DNA of 64,000 nucleotides from Bradyrhizobium diazoefficiens (GTDB lineage: Bacteria; Pseudomonadota; Alphaproteobacteria; Rhizobiales; Xanthobacteraceae): assembly GCF_016599855.1 (NCBI RefSeq), contig NZ_CP067041.1, positions 1,054,001 through 1,118,000 of the forward strand. Direction: 5' to 3'. Position 1 is the stretch's first letter. Each line of letters begins with the position of its first letter. The translations under genes were made by a program, and so were the position numbers. The notes under the pieces were generated by a model that saw nothing but the letters and a program-made list of their open reading frames with translations, was not told the origin of the DNA and did not search any database. This document shows, in pieces, positions 8,996-18,421 of this stretch.

Positions 8996-11118
8996 AGAAA
9001 TCACCCTCGCTGGTCCCGAGCGCTGTCGCAGATCGATTTCTGCCGCGCGAGAGCGCGCTTTCGATGGAGCCGTGCCGGCTCGATCGGCCAAAAGAGCCAA
9101 GGCGAAGGCCGGCTTCGCTGCAAGCCGCACTGCCGTTGCGCCGGCTCTTCATCTTTGCCGGCACCGCGTTGCTTACGGCAGCAGGCGGCTACCAAATGTA
9201 CGGGGTGGTGAAGGTCGGCGGTGTGACCGTGCTGGAGGCGTTGCTGCTGGCTTTGTTCCTGGTGCTGCTTGCCTGGATCGCCTTTTCCTTCATGTCGGCC
9301 GTGGCCGGCTTTCTCGTGCTGCTGACCCGACGTCAGGGCGGCCTAGCTATCGATCGCGACGGTCCGCTTCCGGCCTTGTCATCGCGAACGGCCATGCTGT
9401 TACCGACATATAATGAAGATCCGCATCATGTGATGGCGCGGCTGCGCGCGATGTATGAATCAATCGCCGCTACCGGGCAGGACGCCCTGTTCGACTGGTT
9501 TCTGCTGAGCGACAGCACCGATCCGGACATCTGGATCTGCGAGGAGATGACGTTCATCGCGCTGCGTCGCGCCTGCGGCGCACAGCGGTTGTACTATCGA
9601 CATCGATCCGACAACACAGCCCGTAAATCGGGCAACATCGCGGAGTGGGTCAGACGCTTCGGCGGTTCGTATGATTATATGATCGTGCTTGACGCCGACA
9701 GCCTAATGGCGGGCGACACGATCGTCCGCCTGGTCCATGCGATGGAAGCCAATCCTGCCGCCGCGCTGATCCAGACCCAGCCGGTCATCGTCAATGCGCG
9801 CAGCCTCTTCAGCCGGTTGCAGCAATTCGCCGGCCGCATCTACGGCCCGATCATCGCAGCCGGCAACGCATGGTGGCACGGCCCGGAAAGCAATTACTGG
9901 GGACACAACGCCATCATTCGCGTGCGCGCGTTCGCCGAGGAAGCTGGTCTGCCGGAGCTGCGCGGTCGCAAGCCTTTCGGCGGGCACATCCTGAGCCATG
10001 ATTTCGTCGAAGCCGCCTTGATGCGGCGCGCGGGCTGGGCCATCTATACGGCGCCCGCGCTTGGCGGCAGCTTCGAGGAAGTGCCGCCCTCGATTCTGGA
10101 TTTTGCCGCTAGGGACCGGCGGTGGTGCCAGGGCAACCTTCAGCACATCGCCGTGTTACGCGCGCGCGGCCTGCACTGGGTGTCGCGCGTTCATCTGCTC
10201 ACAGGCATCGGCTCCTACATCACGGCGCCGATGTGGCTCATCTTTTTGATTCTCGGATTGTTGATTTCGCTGCAGGCCTACTTCATTCGGCTTGAATACT
10301 TCCCGAAGGGGTTCTCGCTGTTTCCGACCTGGCCGCAACAGGATCCCGTGCTGGCGGCATGGGTGTTCGGCGCTACGATGGGCTTGCTGATCTTGCCCAA
10401 GCTCCTGGCGTATCTGGCGCTGATCAGCCATCGGGAGGAACGCGTCTCCTTCGCCGAATCGATTCGTGTCCTTGGCGGCATCCTTTCCGAAACGCTCCTT
10501 GCGGCGCTGATTGCGCCATCCATGATGATTTTCCAATCGAATGCGGTCGCGGAAATCCTATTTGGTCGGGACGCGGGATGGCAGGTGCAGCGCCGCGGGG
10601 ATGGTGAGGTTGCCCGGCGCGAGATCTATCGCAAACTTGCTGTACCAACGTTATGCGGAATTCTGATGGGGTTGAGTGCGTTTGCCGTGTCGCTTCCCCT
10701 CCTCCTATGGATGTCACCGGTGATCGTCGGTTTGGTGCTTGCAGTCCCGCTGGGATTGTTGACGTCACGACCATCGCGACCGGCCGGGTTGTTCGCAACG
10801 CCGGAAGACAATCATCCGCCCCCGATCGTAAGGCGCGCCAACGAACTCGCTGCATCCGCGCGCATTGAAGTGACAGGAGCGCTGCAGCAACTTCGACAAA
10901 ATGCCGAATTGCTCGAATATCATCTGGATTCGCTGCCGCATGTGAGCCGCCCCAAGTTCGGACAGGTCGACGTGGCTCTTGCGACGGCACGCGCCAAGAT
11001 CGAGCAATGCGAGAAGTTTGACGAAGCGGTCAGATGGCTCGACAAATCGGAAATCCGCGCTGTGCTCAACCATGCCACGGTCCTCCAACGTGCCTTCAAA
11101 TTGCGTACCGAGGGCTGA
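8983..11118 (+). CDS. opgH: Glucan biosynthesis glucosyltransferase OpgH
   Basis: A 711-residue inner-membrane GT2-family enzyme that polymerises glucose from UDP-glucose into the periplasmic glucan backbone. Motifs visible are LLPTYNEDP near residue 138, LDADSLM near 236 and RDRRWCQGNLQH near 373, with membrane segments before and after the catalytic domain. At 711 residues it is shorter than the 847-residue E. coli protein. The start overlaps opgG by 13 bases, which fits coupled translation. The opgC gene at 44.9 kb is a likely partner in modifying the product. Confidence 0.92.
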   Translation: MDTLKKSPSLVPSAVADRFLPRESALSMEPCRLDRPKEPRRRPASLQAALPLRRLFIFAGTALLTAAGGYQMYGVVKVGGVTVLEALLLALFLVLLAWIAFSFMSAVAGFLVLLTRRQGGLAIDRDGPLPALSSRTAMLLPTYNEDPHHVMARLRAMYESIAATGQDALFDWFLLSDSTDPDIWICEEMTFIALRRACGAQRLYYRHRSDNTARKSGNIAEWVRRFGGSYDYMIVLDADSLMAGDTIVRLVHAMEANPAAALIQTQPVIVNARSLFSRLQQFAGRIYGPIIAAGNAWWHGPESNYWGHNAIIRVRAFAEEAGLPELRGRKPFGGHILSHDFVEAALMRRAGWAIYTAPALGGSFEEVPPSILDFAARDRRWCQGNLQHIAVLRARGLHWVSRVHLLTGIGSYITAPMWLIFLILGLLISLQAYFIRLEYFPKGFSLFPTWPQQDPVLAAWVFGATMGLLILPKLLAYLALISHREERVSFAESIRVLGGILSETLLAALIAPSMMIFQSNAVAEILFGRDAGWQVQRRGDGEVARREIYRKLAVPTLCGILMGLSAFAVSLPLLLWMSPVIVGLVLAVPLGLLTSRPSRPAGLFATPEDNHPPPIVRRANELAASARIEVTGALQQLRQNAELLEYHLDSLPHVSRPKFGQVDVALATARAKIEQCEKFDEAVRWLDKSEIRAVLNHATVLQRAFKLRTEG

Positions 11119-11249
11119 CGAAGTGATTGAGCAGCTGCTTTGCTGCGGTGCCCGAGTCCGGAAATGGCCCAAAGCATACGTGAGCCAAGATGGCTTCAAT
11201 GTCGCCTTCCGACAGTAAAGCAGACGCGACGCATTTTCGACGACACCCG

Positions 11250-12092
11250 TTAGAGCCGCTTGATCGCAACGACCTCGCTGCCGGCCTGCTTGATCCGCGC
11301 AATGGCCGGCTCGATTGGCTCGATCACCGTTGCCATGTGATGCGCGTTGGCGTGAACCATCGTGCTGCCGTCGCGCACGATCGCGACATGGCCCTTCCAG
11401 AAGATCAGATCGCCGCGCTGTAGCCTGTCTCGCTCATGCGGCTCCAGCGCGCGACCAAGGCCGGCCTGCTGCATGTCGCTGTCGCGCGGGCAGCCGGTGC
11501 CGGCTGATGTCAGCGAGACCTGGACGAGGCCGGAGCAGTCGATGCCGAGGCTGCTCTTGCCGCCCCAGAGATAGGGCGTGCCGACCAAGCGCTCGGCGAC
11601 GGCGACGAAGTCCGGCTCGCGATGGTCGAGTGGCGCGAGATGGGTCTTCGGCAGGAACGTACCCTCGCGCGTCACGGCGAAAGTGCCGTCCTCGCGCGCG
11701 ATCGTGAGCTTCGATCCCAGCGCCAGCGCCTCGGTTGGCGGCAGCTTGATCGAGGGACCGGGGAAGGCGAGCGTCCGTAGCGCGCTCACCTTGTGCGTTG
11801 GCGCGGCGGCCGGTTTCATCAGCGCCGCGTCGGGCAGCCAGCCGACATAGCCATCGCCGGCGAGTTGGCCCCAGGCCCAGCCCTCGCCGTTGCGGTCGTA
11901 GACCGTCACGCGCTCGCCGCGCAATGCCTCGGTCATCAGCATCGCGTTCGATGACGGCTGTTCGCGCACCGGCGCGATCGGCGCTACGACCTCGAATTCC
12001 TCGCCGGTGACGAAGCGATCGGCCTGCACCTTGCCTTCGAGATATTTCGCTGCGAGGTCGCTGCGCGCCGGCGTCATTCGCGGATCAAGCAT
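11250..12092 (-). CDS. NlpC/P60 family peptidoglycan endopeptidase with SH3-type domains
   Basis: A 280-residue protein. Residues about 35-140 form two bacterial SH3-like domains (PVREQPSSNAMLMTEALRGE; GWAWGQLAGDGYVGWLP). Residues about 155-280 form an NlpC/P60 papain-like domain with the catalytic Cys in GIDCSGLV and His in GHVAIV, and a further polar site in VHANAHH. The family cuts the gamma-D-glutamyl-diaminopimelate bond in peptidoglycan peptides. No signal peptide is visible, so it may act on recycled muropeptides. It overlaps the aminopeptidase gene by 8 bases, implying one transcript. Confidence 0.88.
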   Translation of the reverse strand: MLDPRMTPARSDLAAKYLEGKVQADRFVTGEEFEVVAPIAPVREQPSSNAMLMTEALRGERVTVYDRNGEGWAWGQLAGDGYVGWLPDAALMKPAAAPTHKVSALRTLAFPGPSIKLPPTEALALGSKLTIAREDGTFAVTREGTFLPKTHLAPLDHREPDFVAVAERLVGTPYLWGGKSSLGIDCSGLVQVSLTSAGTGCPRDSDMQQAGLGRALEPHERDRLQRGDLIFWKGHVAIVRDGSTMVHANAHHMATVIEPIEPAIARIKQAGSEVVAIKRL

Positions 12093-13458
12093 AGCGCTCG
12101 CTCAGCACCTTGTAGATGGCGCGGGCGGCTTGGCATTCGCCGCCCTCGGGCCGCGCCGGCTTCGCCGATGGCGTCCAGCCATAGATGTCGACATGCAGCC
12201 AGCTCCTGGCCTGTTCGACGAAGCGCTGCAGGAACAGCGCACAGGTGATCGAGCCGGCAAAGCCGCCTGAAGGTGCGTTGGTGATGGTGGCGGTCTTGGA
12301 ATCCAGCCACGTATCGTAAGGCGGCCACAGCGGCATGCGCCACAACGGATCATTCTCCTTCGCCGCGCAGCGCGCGACGTCGGCGGCCAGCGTCTCATCA
12401 TTGGTGTAAAAAGGCGGTAAATCCGGTCCCAGCGCGACGCGCGCGGCGCCGGTCAGCGTGCCCAGGTCGATCAGCAGCTCGGGCGTCTCCTCGTCGGCCA
12501 GCGCCAGTGCGTCGGCGAGCACCAGGCGGCCCTCCGCGTCGGTGTTGCCGATCTCGACGGTGATGCCCTTGCGCGAGGTGAAGATGTCGAGCGGGCGGAA
12601 GGCGTTGCCGGCGACCGCGTTCTCCACGGCCGGGATCAGCACGCGCAACCGCACCTTCAGCTTCGCATCCATCACCATGCGTGCCAGCGCCAGGACGTTG
12701 GCGGCGCCGCCCATGTCCTTCTTCATGATCAGCATACCGCTCGACGGCTTCAGATCGAGCCCGCCGGTATCGAAGCAGACGCCCTTGCCGACCAGCGTCA
12801 CCTTGGGATGGGAACGATCACCCCAGACGAGGTCGATCAGCCGCGGCGCACGGCTAGAAGCCATGCCGACGGCATGGATCAGCGGAAAGTTCGTCTTCAG
12901 GTCCTCGCCGACGGTGCAGGCATAGCTCGCGCCGAATTCGGCCGCGAGCTCTTGCGCGGCTGCGGCCAGCTGCTCCGGCCCCATGTCGTTGGACGGCGTG
13001 TTGATGAGATCGCGCGCCAGCATCGCGGCATCCGCCATACGGTTGATCTCGACGGGATCGACGCCGTCCGGCGGTACCAGCCGGACATCGGGCCGGTCAG
13101 CCTTGCGGTAACGGGCGAAGCGGTAGCACCCAAGTGCAAAGGCAAGCGCCGCCAGCCGCGTATCGTGAGGTGCATTGGCAAAGCGATAGGTGCCTGATGG
13201 CAGCAGGCCGGGCAGTGCGCCCGGCCGGAACGGATCGCGCGAACCGGCGCCGTCGTCATCGAGGCCGAACAGCACTTGCGCGATCGTGCCGTCGGGCGCG
13301 GGCAGCGCGAGATATCCGCCCGGCTTGGCGGTGAAGGCGCTCGCGGTGGCGAACTGGCGTTGCGCCGGCGGCAGCGTCTCGCGCACGGCCTCCCAGCTCG
13401 ACTTTGTGACGAAGATGATCGGGATGGCAGTCGCAGACGTCTCGAAGACGGAAGGCAT
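12085..13458 (-). CDS. Leucyl aminopeptidase family protein (M17)
   Basis: A 457-residue cytosolic metallopeptidase. The M17 signature NTDAEGRLVLADAL is present near residue 305, together with the metal-site blocks GKGVCFDTGGLDLK and MKKDMGGAA. The family removes N-terminal residues using two metal ions. The N-terminal domain is shorter and diverged compared with PepA. The downstream overlap with an NlpC/P60 gene suggests a shared task such as peptide recycling from the cell wall; this is inference from context. Confidence 0.9.
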   Translation of the reverse strand: MPSVFETSATAIPIIFVTKSSWEAVRETLPPAQRQFATASAFTAKPGGYLALPAPDGTIAQVLFGLDDDGAGSRDPFRPGALPGLLPSGTYRFANAPHDTRLAALAFALGCYRFARYRKADRPDVRLVPPDGVDPVEINRMADAAMLARDLINTPSNDMGPEQLAAAAQELAAEFGASYACTVGEDLKTNFPLIHAVGMASSRAPRLIDLVWGDRSHPKVTLVGKGVCFDTGGLDLKPSSGMLIMKKDMGGAANVLALARMVMDAKLKVRLRVLIPAVENAVAGNAFRPLDIFTSRKGITVEIGNTDAEGRLVLADALALADEETPELLIDLGTLTGAARVALGPDLPPFYTNDETLAADVARCAAKENDPLWRMPLWPPYDTWLDSKTATITNAPSGGFAGSITCALFLQRFVEQARSWLHVDIYGWTPSAKPARPEGGECQAARAIYKVLSERYA

Positions 13459-13659
13459 TGGCGGGTCCGCAAGGTCGTTCGGTTGGAGCAGATTTCGCAG
13501 AGTTTTGCCGTGGCTGCAATCGGCTTTGCGGTCACCGCTCGGTGAGCCGCTACTCGCAGAGAGCGGGCCATGCTAGGGTCCGGCAGCGGTTGCCAAGCGC
13601 GTTGTCACGTGCGGAGAGGACGCCGGTGACGAAGTCGAAGCATGCCGGGAGGACGTGCA

Positions 13660-13863
13660 ATGGAATTCGTGTGGAGCGTGGTCACATTCATGGGCGAGGC
13701 CATCGAGGCGGTCTTTGGCTATGTCGAGCATCACCACTGGGTCTTTGCGTTTCTCGCCGGTGGCTACGTCTTCTATCTCCATGACCGTTCGGTCCACGCG
13801 CGGTTCGATGCGCTCGACAAGCGCGTGGACGAAATCCGCAAGCGTCTCGCCATCGAATATTGA
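13660..13863 (+). CDS. Small membrane-anchored hypothetical protein
   Basis: A 67-residue protein with one hydrophobic segment (HHWVFAFLAGGYVFYLHD, about residues 24-41) and a charged, helical C-terminus (DALDKRVDEIRKRLA) that could form a short coiled coil. GGGAGG lies about 8 bases before the ATG at 13660, which decides the start. It is divergent from the aminopeptidase gene. I do not recognise a family. Confidence 0.6.
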   Translation: MEFVWSVVTFMGEAIEAVFGYVEHHHWVFAFLAGGYVFYLHDRSVHARFDALDKRVDEIRKRLAIEY

Positions 13864-13938
13864 TCGTTCCTCCGGTTGCAATTGCTGCGGGATCTGAATG
13901 ATGAGGTGAAGCTGACCGGCCTCTGTCTTGGCCCCGGC

Positions 13939-13961
13939 GTTAACCCGCCATTAGGGTTAAC
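13939..13961. promoter_or_regulatory. Palindromic operator-like site before tadD
   Basis: A perfect inverted repeat of GTTAACCC (13939-13946) and GGGTTAAC (13954-13961) with a 7-base spacer, 54 bases before the tadD start. Each arm contains TTAACC, which resembles a half-site of the cell-cycle regulator CtrA, but the spacing is not the usual TTAA-N7-TTAA. It could be a binding site for a dimeric regulator. Confidence 0.45.
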
Positions 13962-14014
13962 GGTCTATTGCTGACGCGTTCGGCTCGATCAATCGGCTCG
14001 AGAGTCACCGCGTC

Positions 14015-14827
14015 ATGCGTCAACGCTTCCGTCCCGCCCGGCTTTTTGCCTCCGCCTCGCTGATTGCGCTGGCGGCCGCCAGCCTCGGCGGCTGCACGGC
14101 AATCTCAAAGCTCTCCGACGTCACCGGCTCGATCGGGTCGAAGGCGGAAGCCGCGCCGGTCGATCCGGCGCGCGCTGTCGAGGTCTATGGCGAACGCTAC
14201 CGCGCCAATCCCAAGGATCCTGACACGGCACTGGCCTATGGCCAGGCCCTGCGCGCCAACGGCCAACGTGCCCAGGCTGCCGCCGTACTGGAACAGGCGA
14301 CCATCGCGAATCCCGGCAACAAGCCGTTGCTAGCCCAATACGGCCGCGCGCTCGCCGACAACGGTAATTTCCAGCAAGCCTTCGACGTGCTGTCGAAGGC
14401 GCATTCGCCGGATAATCCGGACTGGCGCCTGCTCTCGGTCCAGGGCACCGCGCTCGACCAGATGGGGCGCCACGACGAGGCGCGCGCTTATTATGCCAGT
14501 GCGCTGAAGATCGCGCCGGGCGACCCCGGCGTGCTCTCCAATCTCGGCCTGTCCTACATGCTGTCGCGGGACCTGCCCAAGGCGGAAGAGGCGCTGCGGC
14601 AGGCCTACGCCTCGCCGCGTGCGAGCGCCCGGGTGCGGCAGAATCTCGGCCTGGTGGTCGGCCTCCAGGGCCGCTTCGCTGAAGCCGAGACCATCGTGAA
14701 GGCGGACCTGCCGCCGGACCAAGCCGCGGCCAATGTTGCGTATCTCAAGGACATGCTGAACCGCAACGACGCTCCGCGCCGCGCGCCGAAGCGGACGCCG
14801 GTCGCTTCCCTTAGCCAGTCCGACTGA
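14015..14827 (+). CDS. tadD: Tetratricopeptide-repeat lipoprotein, TadD-like pilus assembly protein
   Basis: A 270-residue protein with a lipoprotein signal (LIALAAASLGGCTAIS; Cys near residue 27), so it should be anchored in the outer membrane. Residues about 50-235 contain tandem TPR units, for example PDTALAYGQALRANGQRAQA and PGDPGVLSNLGLSYMLSRDL. TadD is thought to help the secretin assemble. It is encoded convergently at the end of the tad/cpa operon, which supports the assignment. The ATG at 14015 lacks a strong ribosome site. Confidence 0.82.
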   Translation: MRQRFRPARLFASASLIALAAASLGGCTAISKLSDVTGSIGSKAEAAPVDPARAVEVYGERYRANPKDPDTALAYGQALRANGQRAQAAAVLEQATIANPGNKPLLAQYGRALADNGNFQQAFDVLSKAHSPDNPDWRLLSVQGTALDQMGRHDEARAYYASALKIAPGDPGVLSNLGLSYMLSRDLPKAEEALRQAYASPRASARVRQNLGLVVGLQGRFAEAETIVKADLPPDQAAANVAYLKDMLNRNDAPRRAPKRTPVASLSQSD

Positions 14828-14900
14828 TCCGCCGCCTTTGGCGCGATGACCTGAATTTCACCCGAGTTTTCGGACGCTTGCCGCGGTCCACATGGCATCG

Positions 14901-14918
14901 AGCCGGCCCGGGCCGGCT
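14901..14918. repeat. Perfect 18-bp palindrome between tadD and tadC
   Basis: AGCCGGCCCGGGCCGGCT is fully self-complementary and lies between the convergent ends of tadD and tadC. No T-tract follows directly on either strand, so it is not a canonical terminator, although T-rich sequence begins about 13 bases further on the plus strand. Confidence 0.5.
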
Positions 14919-14958
14919 ACTGTGCATGGGGTTGTTTTCGCGTTTTTGCCGTCCCGCG

Positions 14959-15933
14959 TCAGTGCAGCTCGGAGATCTTGATGCCGGTCGGTCCGAGAAT
15001 GACGACGAACAGCACCGGCAGGAAGAACAGGATCATCGGCACCGTCAGCTTCGGCGGCAGGGCGGCGGCCTTCTTCTCGGCCTCGTTCATGCGCATGTCG
15101 CGATTTTCCTGCGCCATCACGCGCAGCGACTGGCCGAGCGGAGTGCCGTAGCGTTCGGCCTGCTGAAGCGCCAGACACACCGATTTGACGCCTTCGAGAC
15201 CGGTGCGCTTCGCCAGGTTCTCGTACGCCACTTTGCGGTCCTGCAAATAGGACAGCTCGGCGGTGGTGAGGGTGAACTCCTCCGACAGCGCGATCGACTG
15301 GCCCACGATTTCGGTCGCGACCTTGCGGAAGGCCATTTCCACCGACATGCCGGATTCGATGCAGATCAGCAGCAGGTCGAGCGCGTCGGGAAAGGCGCGC
15401 TTGATCGAGAGCTGGCGTTTCGAGATCGCGTTCCTCAGGAACAGCATCGGCGCCTGAAGGCCGAGATAGGCCGCGCCGACGCAGATGCCGATCTTGATCG
15501 GCATCGGGCGGTCCATATGGGCGATCAGGAACACATACAGGACCGAGCCGACGAACAGTACGAGCGGAGCCACCATGCGGGCGAACAGGAACGTGACGTA
15601 AGGCGCCTGGCCGCGATAGCCCGCCATGATCAGCTTGTCGCGCGCGGCTTCCTGCGCCAGCCATTTGGTGAGGTTGAAATCCTCGACGACCTTGGAGACC
15701 AGCTGCTTGGGCGTCTGGCGCAGCGAGACCTTCTCGGTCTTGTTGAGGCGTTCGCGCTCGCGCTGCCGGATCCGCTCGCGCTCGCTTGCCACCGCCTTCA
15801 TGCGCTTGGAAAGGCCCTCGCCGGCAAACAGCGGCATCACCAGCGTATAGACGGTGGCGCTGGCGGCGATGGCCGCCAGCAACATGGTCATGAAGTGGAC
15901 GTCGTGCAGTTTCGTGACGAGCAAATCAACCAT
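14959..15933 (-). CDS. tadC: Type II secretion F-domain protein TadC, pilus platform
   Basis: A 324-residue inner-membrane protein of the GspF/TadC family. A first membrane segment lies near residues 15-35, a pair of segments near 110-160 and one at the C-terminus (VPMILFFLPVLFVVILGPTG). The T2SSF domain occupies roughly residues 180-310, with the family block RYGTPLGQSLRVMAQENRDMR. With TadB it forms the platform that the ATPase CpaF drives. It starts 9 bases after the tadB stop, last in the operon. Confidence 0.92.
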   Translation of the reverse strand: MVDLLVTKLHDVHFMTMLLAAIAASATVYTLVMPLFAGEGLSKRMKAVASERERIRQRERERLNKTEKVSLRQTPKQLVSKVVEDFNLTKWLAQEAARDKLIMAGYRGQAPYVTFLFARMVAPLVLFVGSVLYVFLIAHMDRPMPIKIGICVGAAYLGLQAPMLFLRNAISKRQLSIKRAFPDALDLLLICIESGMSVEMAFRKVATEIVGQSIALSEEFTLTTAELSYLQDRKVAYENLAKRTGLEGVKSVCLALQQAERYGTPLGQSLRVMAQENRDMRMNEAEKKAAALPPKLTVPMILFFLPVLFVVILGPTGIKISELH

Positions 15934-15942
15934 ACGGCACCA

Positions 15943-16920
15943 TCAAAAATCGAAGTTGATCATCTTCTTCATCACCATGATGCCGATCGACATCCAGACG
16001 ACGCAGCCGACCAGCATGAGCTGGCCGGTAGGATGGGTCCACAGCATGGAGATGTAGCCGGGCGTCGTGAGATAGACGAGGAACATCACGATCGGCGGCA
16101 GCGAGCCGATGATGCCGGCCGAAGCCTTGGCTTCCATCGACATCGCCTGGATCTTTTCCTTCATCTTCTTGCGGTCGCGCAGCACCTTGGAGAGATTGCC
16201 CAGCGCTTCGGAGAGGTTGCCGCCCGACTTCTGCTGAATCGACACCACGATGCCGAAGAAATTGGCCTCCGGCAGCGGCATGCGATCATAGAGCCGCGAG
16301 CAGGCCTCGCCGAGCGGCATGCCGATCGCCTGCGTCTCGATGATGGCCAGGAACTCGCTGCGCAGCGGCTCCGGCGAATCGGCCGCGACGACCTTGATCG
16401 ACTCGAACAGCGGCAGGCCTGCCTTGATGCCGCGAACGATGATATCGACGGCATCGGGCAGGGCTGCCAGAAACTTGTTCTCGCGACGCTTCTTCAGGAA
16501 GCCTAGCGCCCAGCGCGGCAGGCCGAGGCCACCGGCAAAGGCGAGACCGGCAGCGCCGATCAGGCCGCCGCCGCCGAACAGCGCGCCGAAGAAAAAGACG
16601 CCGGCCACGACACCGGACACGATCCAGAATTTCTGCGGCGTCCAGTCGAGCCCGGCTTGCGACAGGCGAATATGAAGCGGAACGCTCTTCTCCCGCATAC
16701 GCCTCGCCTCGAGGTCCTTGAGCGAGCTCTCGACCTGCTCGCGGCGCGATCGCTGGCTCTTCTCGGCCTGTTTGGTCGAGGGCGCGTCGGCGCGCGCAAT
16801 CGAGGCGCGTCGGCCTTCCGCCTTTCGCTCCCCGGACAGGAGTGGATAAAGGAAGACCCAGGCGATGCCGCCGACAGCGGCGGTGGCAAGGAAGGCAAGG
16901 GCGAGGACCTGAATGTTCAT
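15943..16920 (-). CDS. tadB: Type II secretion F-domain protein TadB, pilus platform
   Basis: A 325-residue inner-membrane platform protein. It begins with a membrane segment (VLALAFLATAAVGGIAWVFL), has two more near residues 115-145, the T2SSF domain near 165-290 (GMPLGEACSRLYDRMPLPEA), and a C-terminal segment. The ATG at 16920 gives a normal TadB N-terminus; an upstream in-frame start at 16980 would overlap cpaF and add basic, unlikely sequence. It lies 16 bases after cpaF. Confidence 0.92.
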   Translation of the reverse strand: MNIQVLALAFLATAAVGGIAWVFLYPLLSGERKAEGRRASIARADAPSTKQAEKSQRSRREQVESSLKDLEARRMREKSVPLHIRLSQAGLDWTPQKFWIVSGVVAGVFFFGALFGGGGLIGAAGLAFAGGLGLPRWALGFLKKRRENKFLAALPDAVDIIVRGIKAGLPLFESIKVVAADSPEPLRSEFLAIIETQAIGMPLGEACSRLYDRMPLPEANFFGIVVSIQQKSGGNLSEALGNLSKVLRDRKKMKEKIQAMSMEAKASAGIIGSLPPIVMFLVYLTTPGYISMLWTHPTGQLMLVGCVVWMSIGIMVMKKMINFDF

Positions 16921-16936
16921 GAGTGCGCCGACCTGC

Positions 16937-18400
16937 TCACGTCTTCGGTGCCGATTCCGCGGCGTCGAGCGCCGCGGCAAGGCGTTTCTCTTCGCCGTAA
17001 TAGCGCGCGCGTTCCCAGAATTTCGGGCGGCCGATGCCGGTCGAGCGGTGCTTGCCGATAATCTTGCCGTTGGCGTCCTCGCCGATCAGATCGTAGAGGA
17101 AGATGTCCTGGGTGATGATGGTGTCGCCTTCCATGCCCATCACCTCGGTGATGTGGGTGATGCGGCGCGAACCGTCGCGCAGACGCGCGGCCTGGACGAT
17201 GACGTCGATCGAGGCACAGATCATCTCGCGAATGGTGCGCGAGGGCAGCGAGAAGCCGCCCATCGTGATCATGGATTCGCAGCGCGACAGCGCTTCGCGC
17301 GGGTTGTTGGCGTGCAGCGTTCCCATCGAGCCGTCATGGCCGGTGTTCATGGCCTGGAGCAGGTCGAATGCCTCGGGGCCGCGGACTTCGCCGACGATGA
17401 TGCGTTCGGGGCGCATACGCAGGCAGTTGCGCACCAGCTCGCGCATCGTCACCTGGCCTTCGCCTTCGATGTTGGGCGGCCGGGTTTCGAGGCGCACCAC
17501 GTGGGGCTGCTGCAGTTGGAGTTCGGCCGCGTCCTCGCAGGTGATGACGCGCTCGTCGTGCTCGATATAGTTCGTCAGACAGTTGAGCAGCGTGGTCTTG
17601 CCCGAGCCGGTGCCGCCGGAGATCAGCACGTTGCAGCGGACGCGCCCGATGATCTGGAGAATCTCCGCGCCTTCGGGCGAGATCGCGCCGAATTTGACCA
17701 GCTGATCCAGCGTCAGCTTGTCCTTCTTGAATTTGCGGATGGTGAGCGCGGGACCATCGATCGCGAGCGGCGGCACGATGGCGTTGACGCGCGAGCCGTC
17801 GGCCAGGCGCGCGTCGCAGATCGGCGAGGATTCGTCGACGCGGCGGCCGACCTGGCTGACGATGCGCTGGCAGATGTTGAGGAGCTGCTGATTGTCGCGG
17901 AAGCGGATCCCGGTGCGCTGGATCTTGCCGTTGACTTCGATGAAGACCGTGCCGGCCCCGTTCACCATGATGTCGGCGATGTCGTCGCGGGCGAGCAGCG
18001 GCTCGAGCGGTCCGTAGCCGAGCACGTCGTTGCAGATGTCATCGAGCAGCTCTTCCTGCTCGGCGATCGACATCACGATGTTCTTGATCGCGATGATCTC
18101 GTTGACGATGTCGCGGATTTCTTCGCGCGCGGACTCCGAATCGAGCTTGGCGAGCTGGGCAAGGTCGATGGCCTCGATCAGCGCGCCGAAGATGGTCGCC
18201 TTGACCTCATAATAATTGTCCGATCGGCGGCTCTCCATGGCCGGGACGGGCCGAGAGGGGGCGAGCGGCGGGGAAGCTACGGCCGGCGGGGGGGACGCGC
18301 GCGACACCGTTGGCGCCGGAGCCGGGGCAGGCTCTGGCGACACGGCGCCGGGCTTGGGAGCCCGAAGGTCGGTGTCTGTTCCGCTACGCTTACCGAACAC
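16937..18400 (-). CDS. cpaF: Tad/Flp pilus assembly ATPase CpaF (TadA)
   Basis: A 487-residue cytoplasmic secretion ATPase of the GspE/VirB11 class. It shows Walker A (SGGTGSGKTTLLN near residue 265), the Asp box region around VITCEDAAELQLQ, Walker B (ERIIVGEVRGPEAFDLLQAM) and the His box (GSMGTLHANNPREAL). The first 75 residues are rich in Pro, Ala and Ser and probably disordered. It should power pilin polymerisation through TadB/TadC. It follows cpaE by 21 bases. Confidence 0.95.
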   Translation of the reverse strand: MFGKRSGTDTDLRAPKPGAVSPEPAPAPAPTVSRASPPPAVASPPLAPSRPVPAMESRRSDNYYEVKATIFGALIEAIDLAQLAKLDSESAREEIRDIVNEIIAIKNIVMSIAEQEELLDDICNDVLGYGPLEPLLARDDIADIMVNGAGTVFIEVNGKIQRTGIRFRDNQQLLNICQRIVSQVGRRVDESSPICDARLADGSRVNAIVPPLAIDGPALTIRKFKKDKLTLDQLVKFGAISPEGAEILQIIGRVRCNVLISGGTGSGKTTLLNCLTNYIEHDERVITCEDAAELQLQQPHVVRLETRPPNIEGEGQVTMRELVRNCLRMRPERIIVGEVRGPEAFDLLQAMNTGHDGSMGTLHANNPREALSRCESMITMGGFSLPSRTIREMICASIDVIVQAARLRDGSRRITHITEVMGMEGDTIITQDIFLYDLIGEDANGKIIGKHRSTGIGRPKFWERARYYGEEKRLAAALDAAESAPKT

Positions 18401-18421
18401 TTAACAACTCCATGCGGCGCC

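Noticed and set aside
14878..16506. 542-codon plus-strand frame opposite tadC and tadB
   Set aside because: It is a GC-skew shadow: the sequence is full of Arg, His and Asp without domains, while both minus-strand genes match known families.
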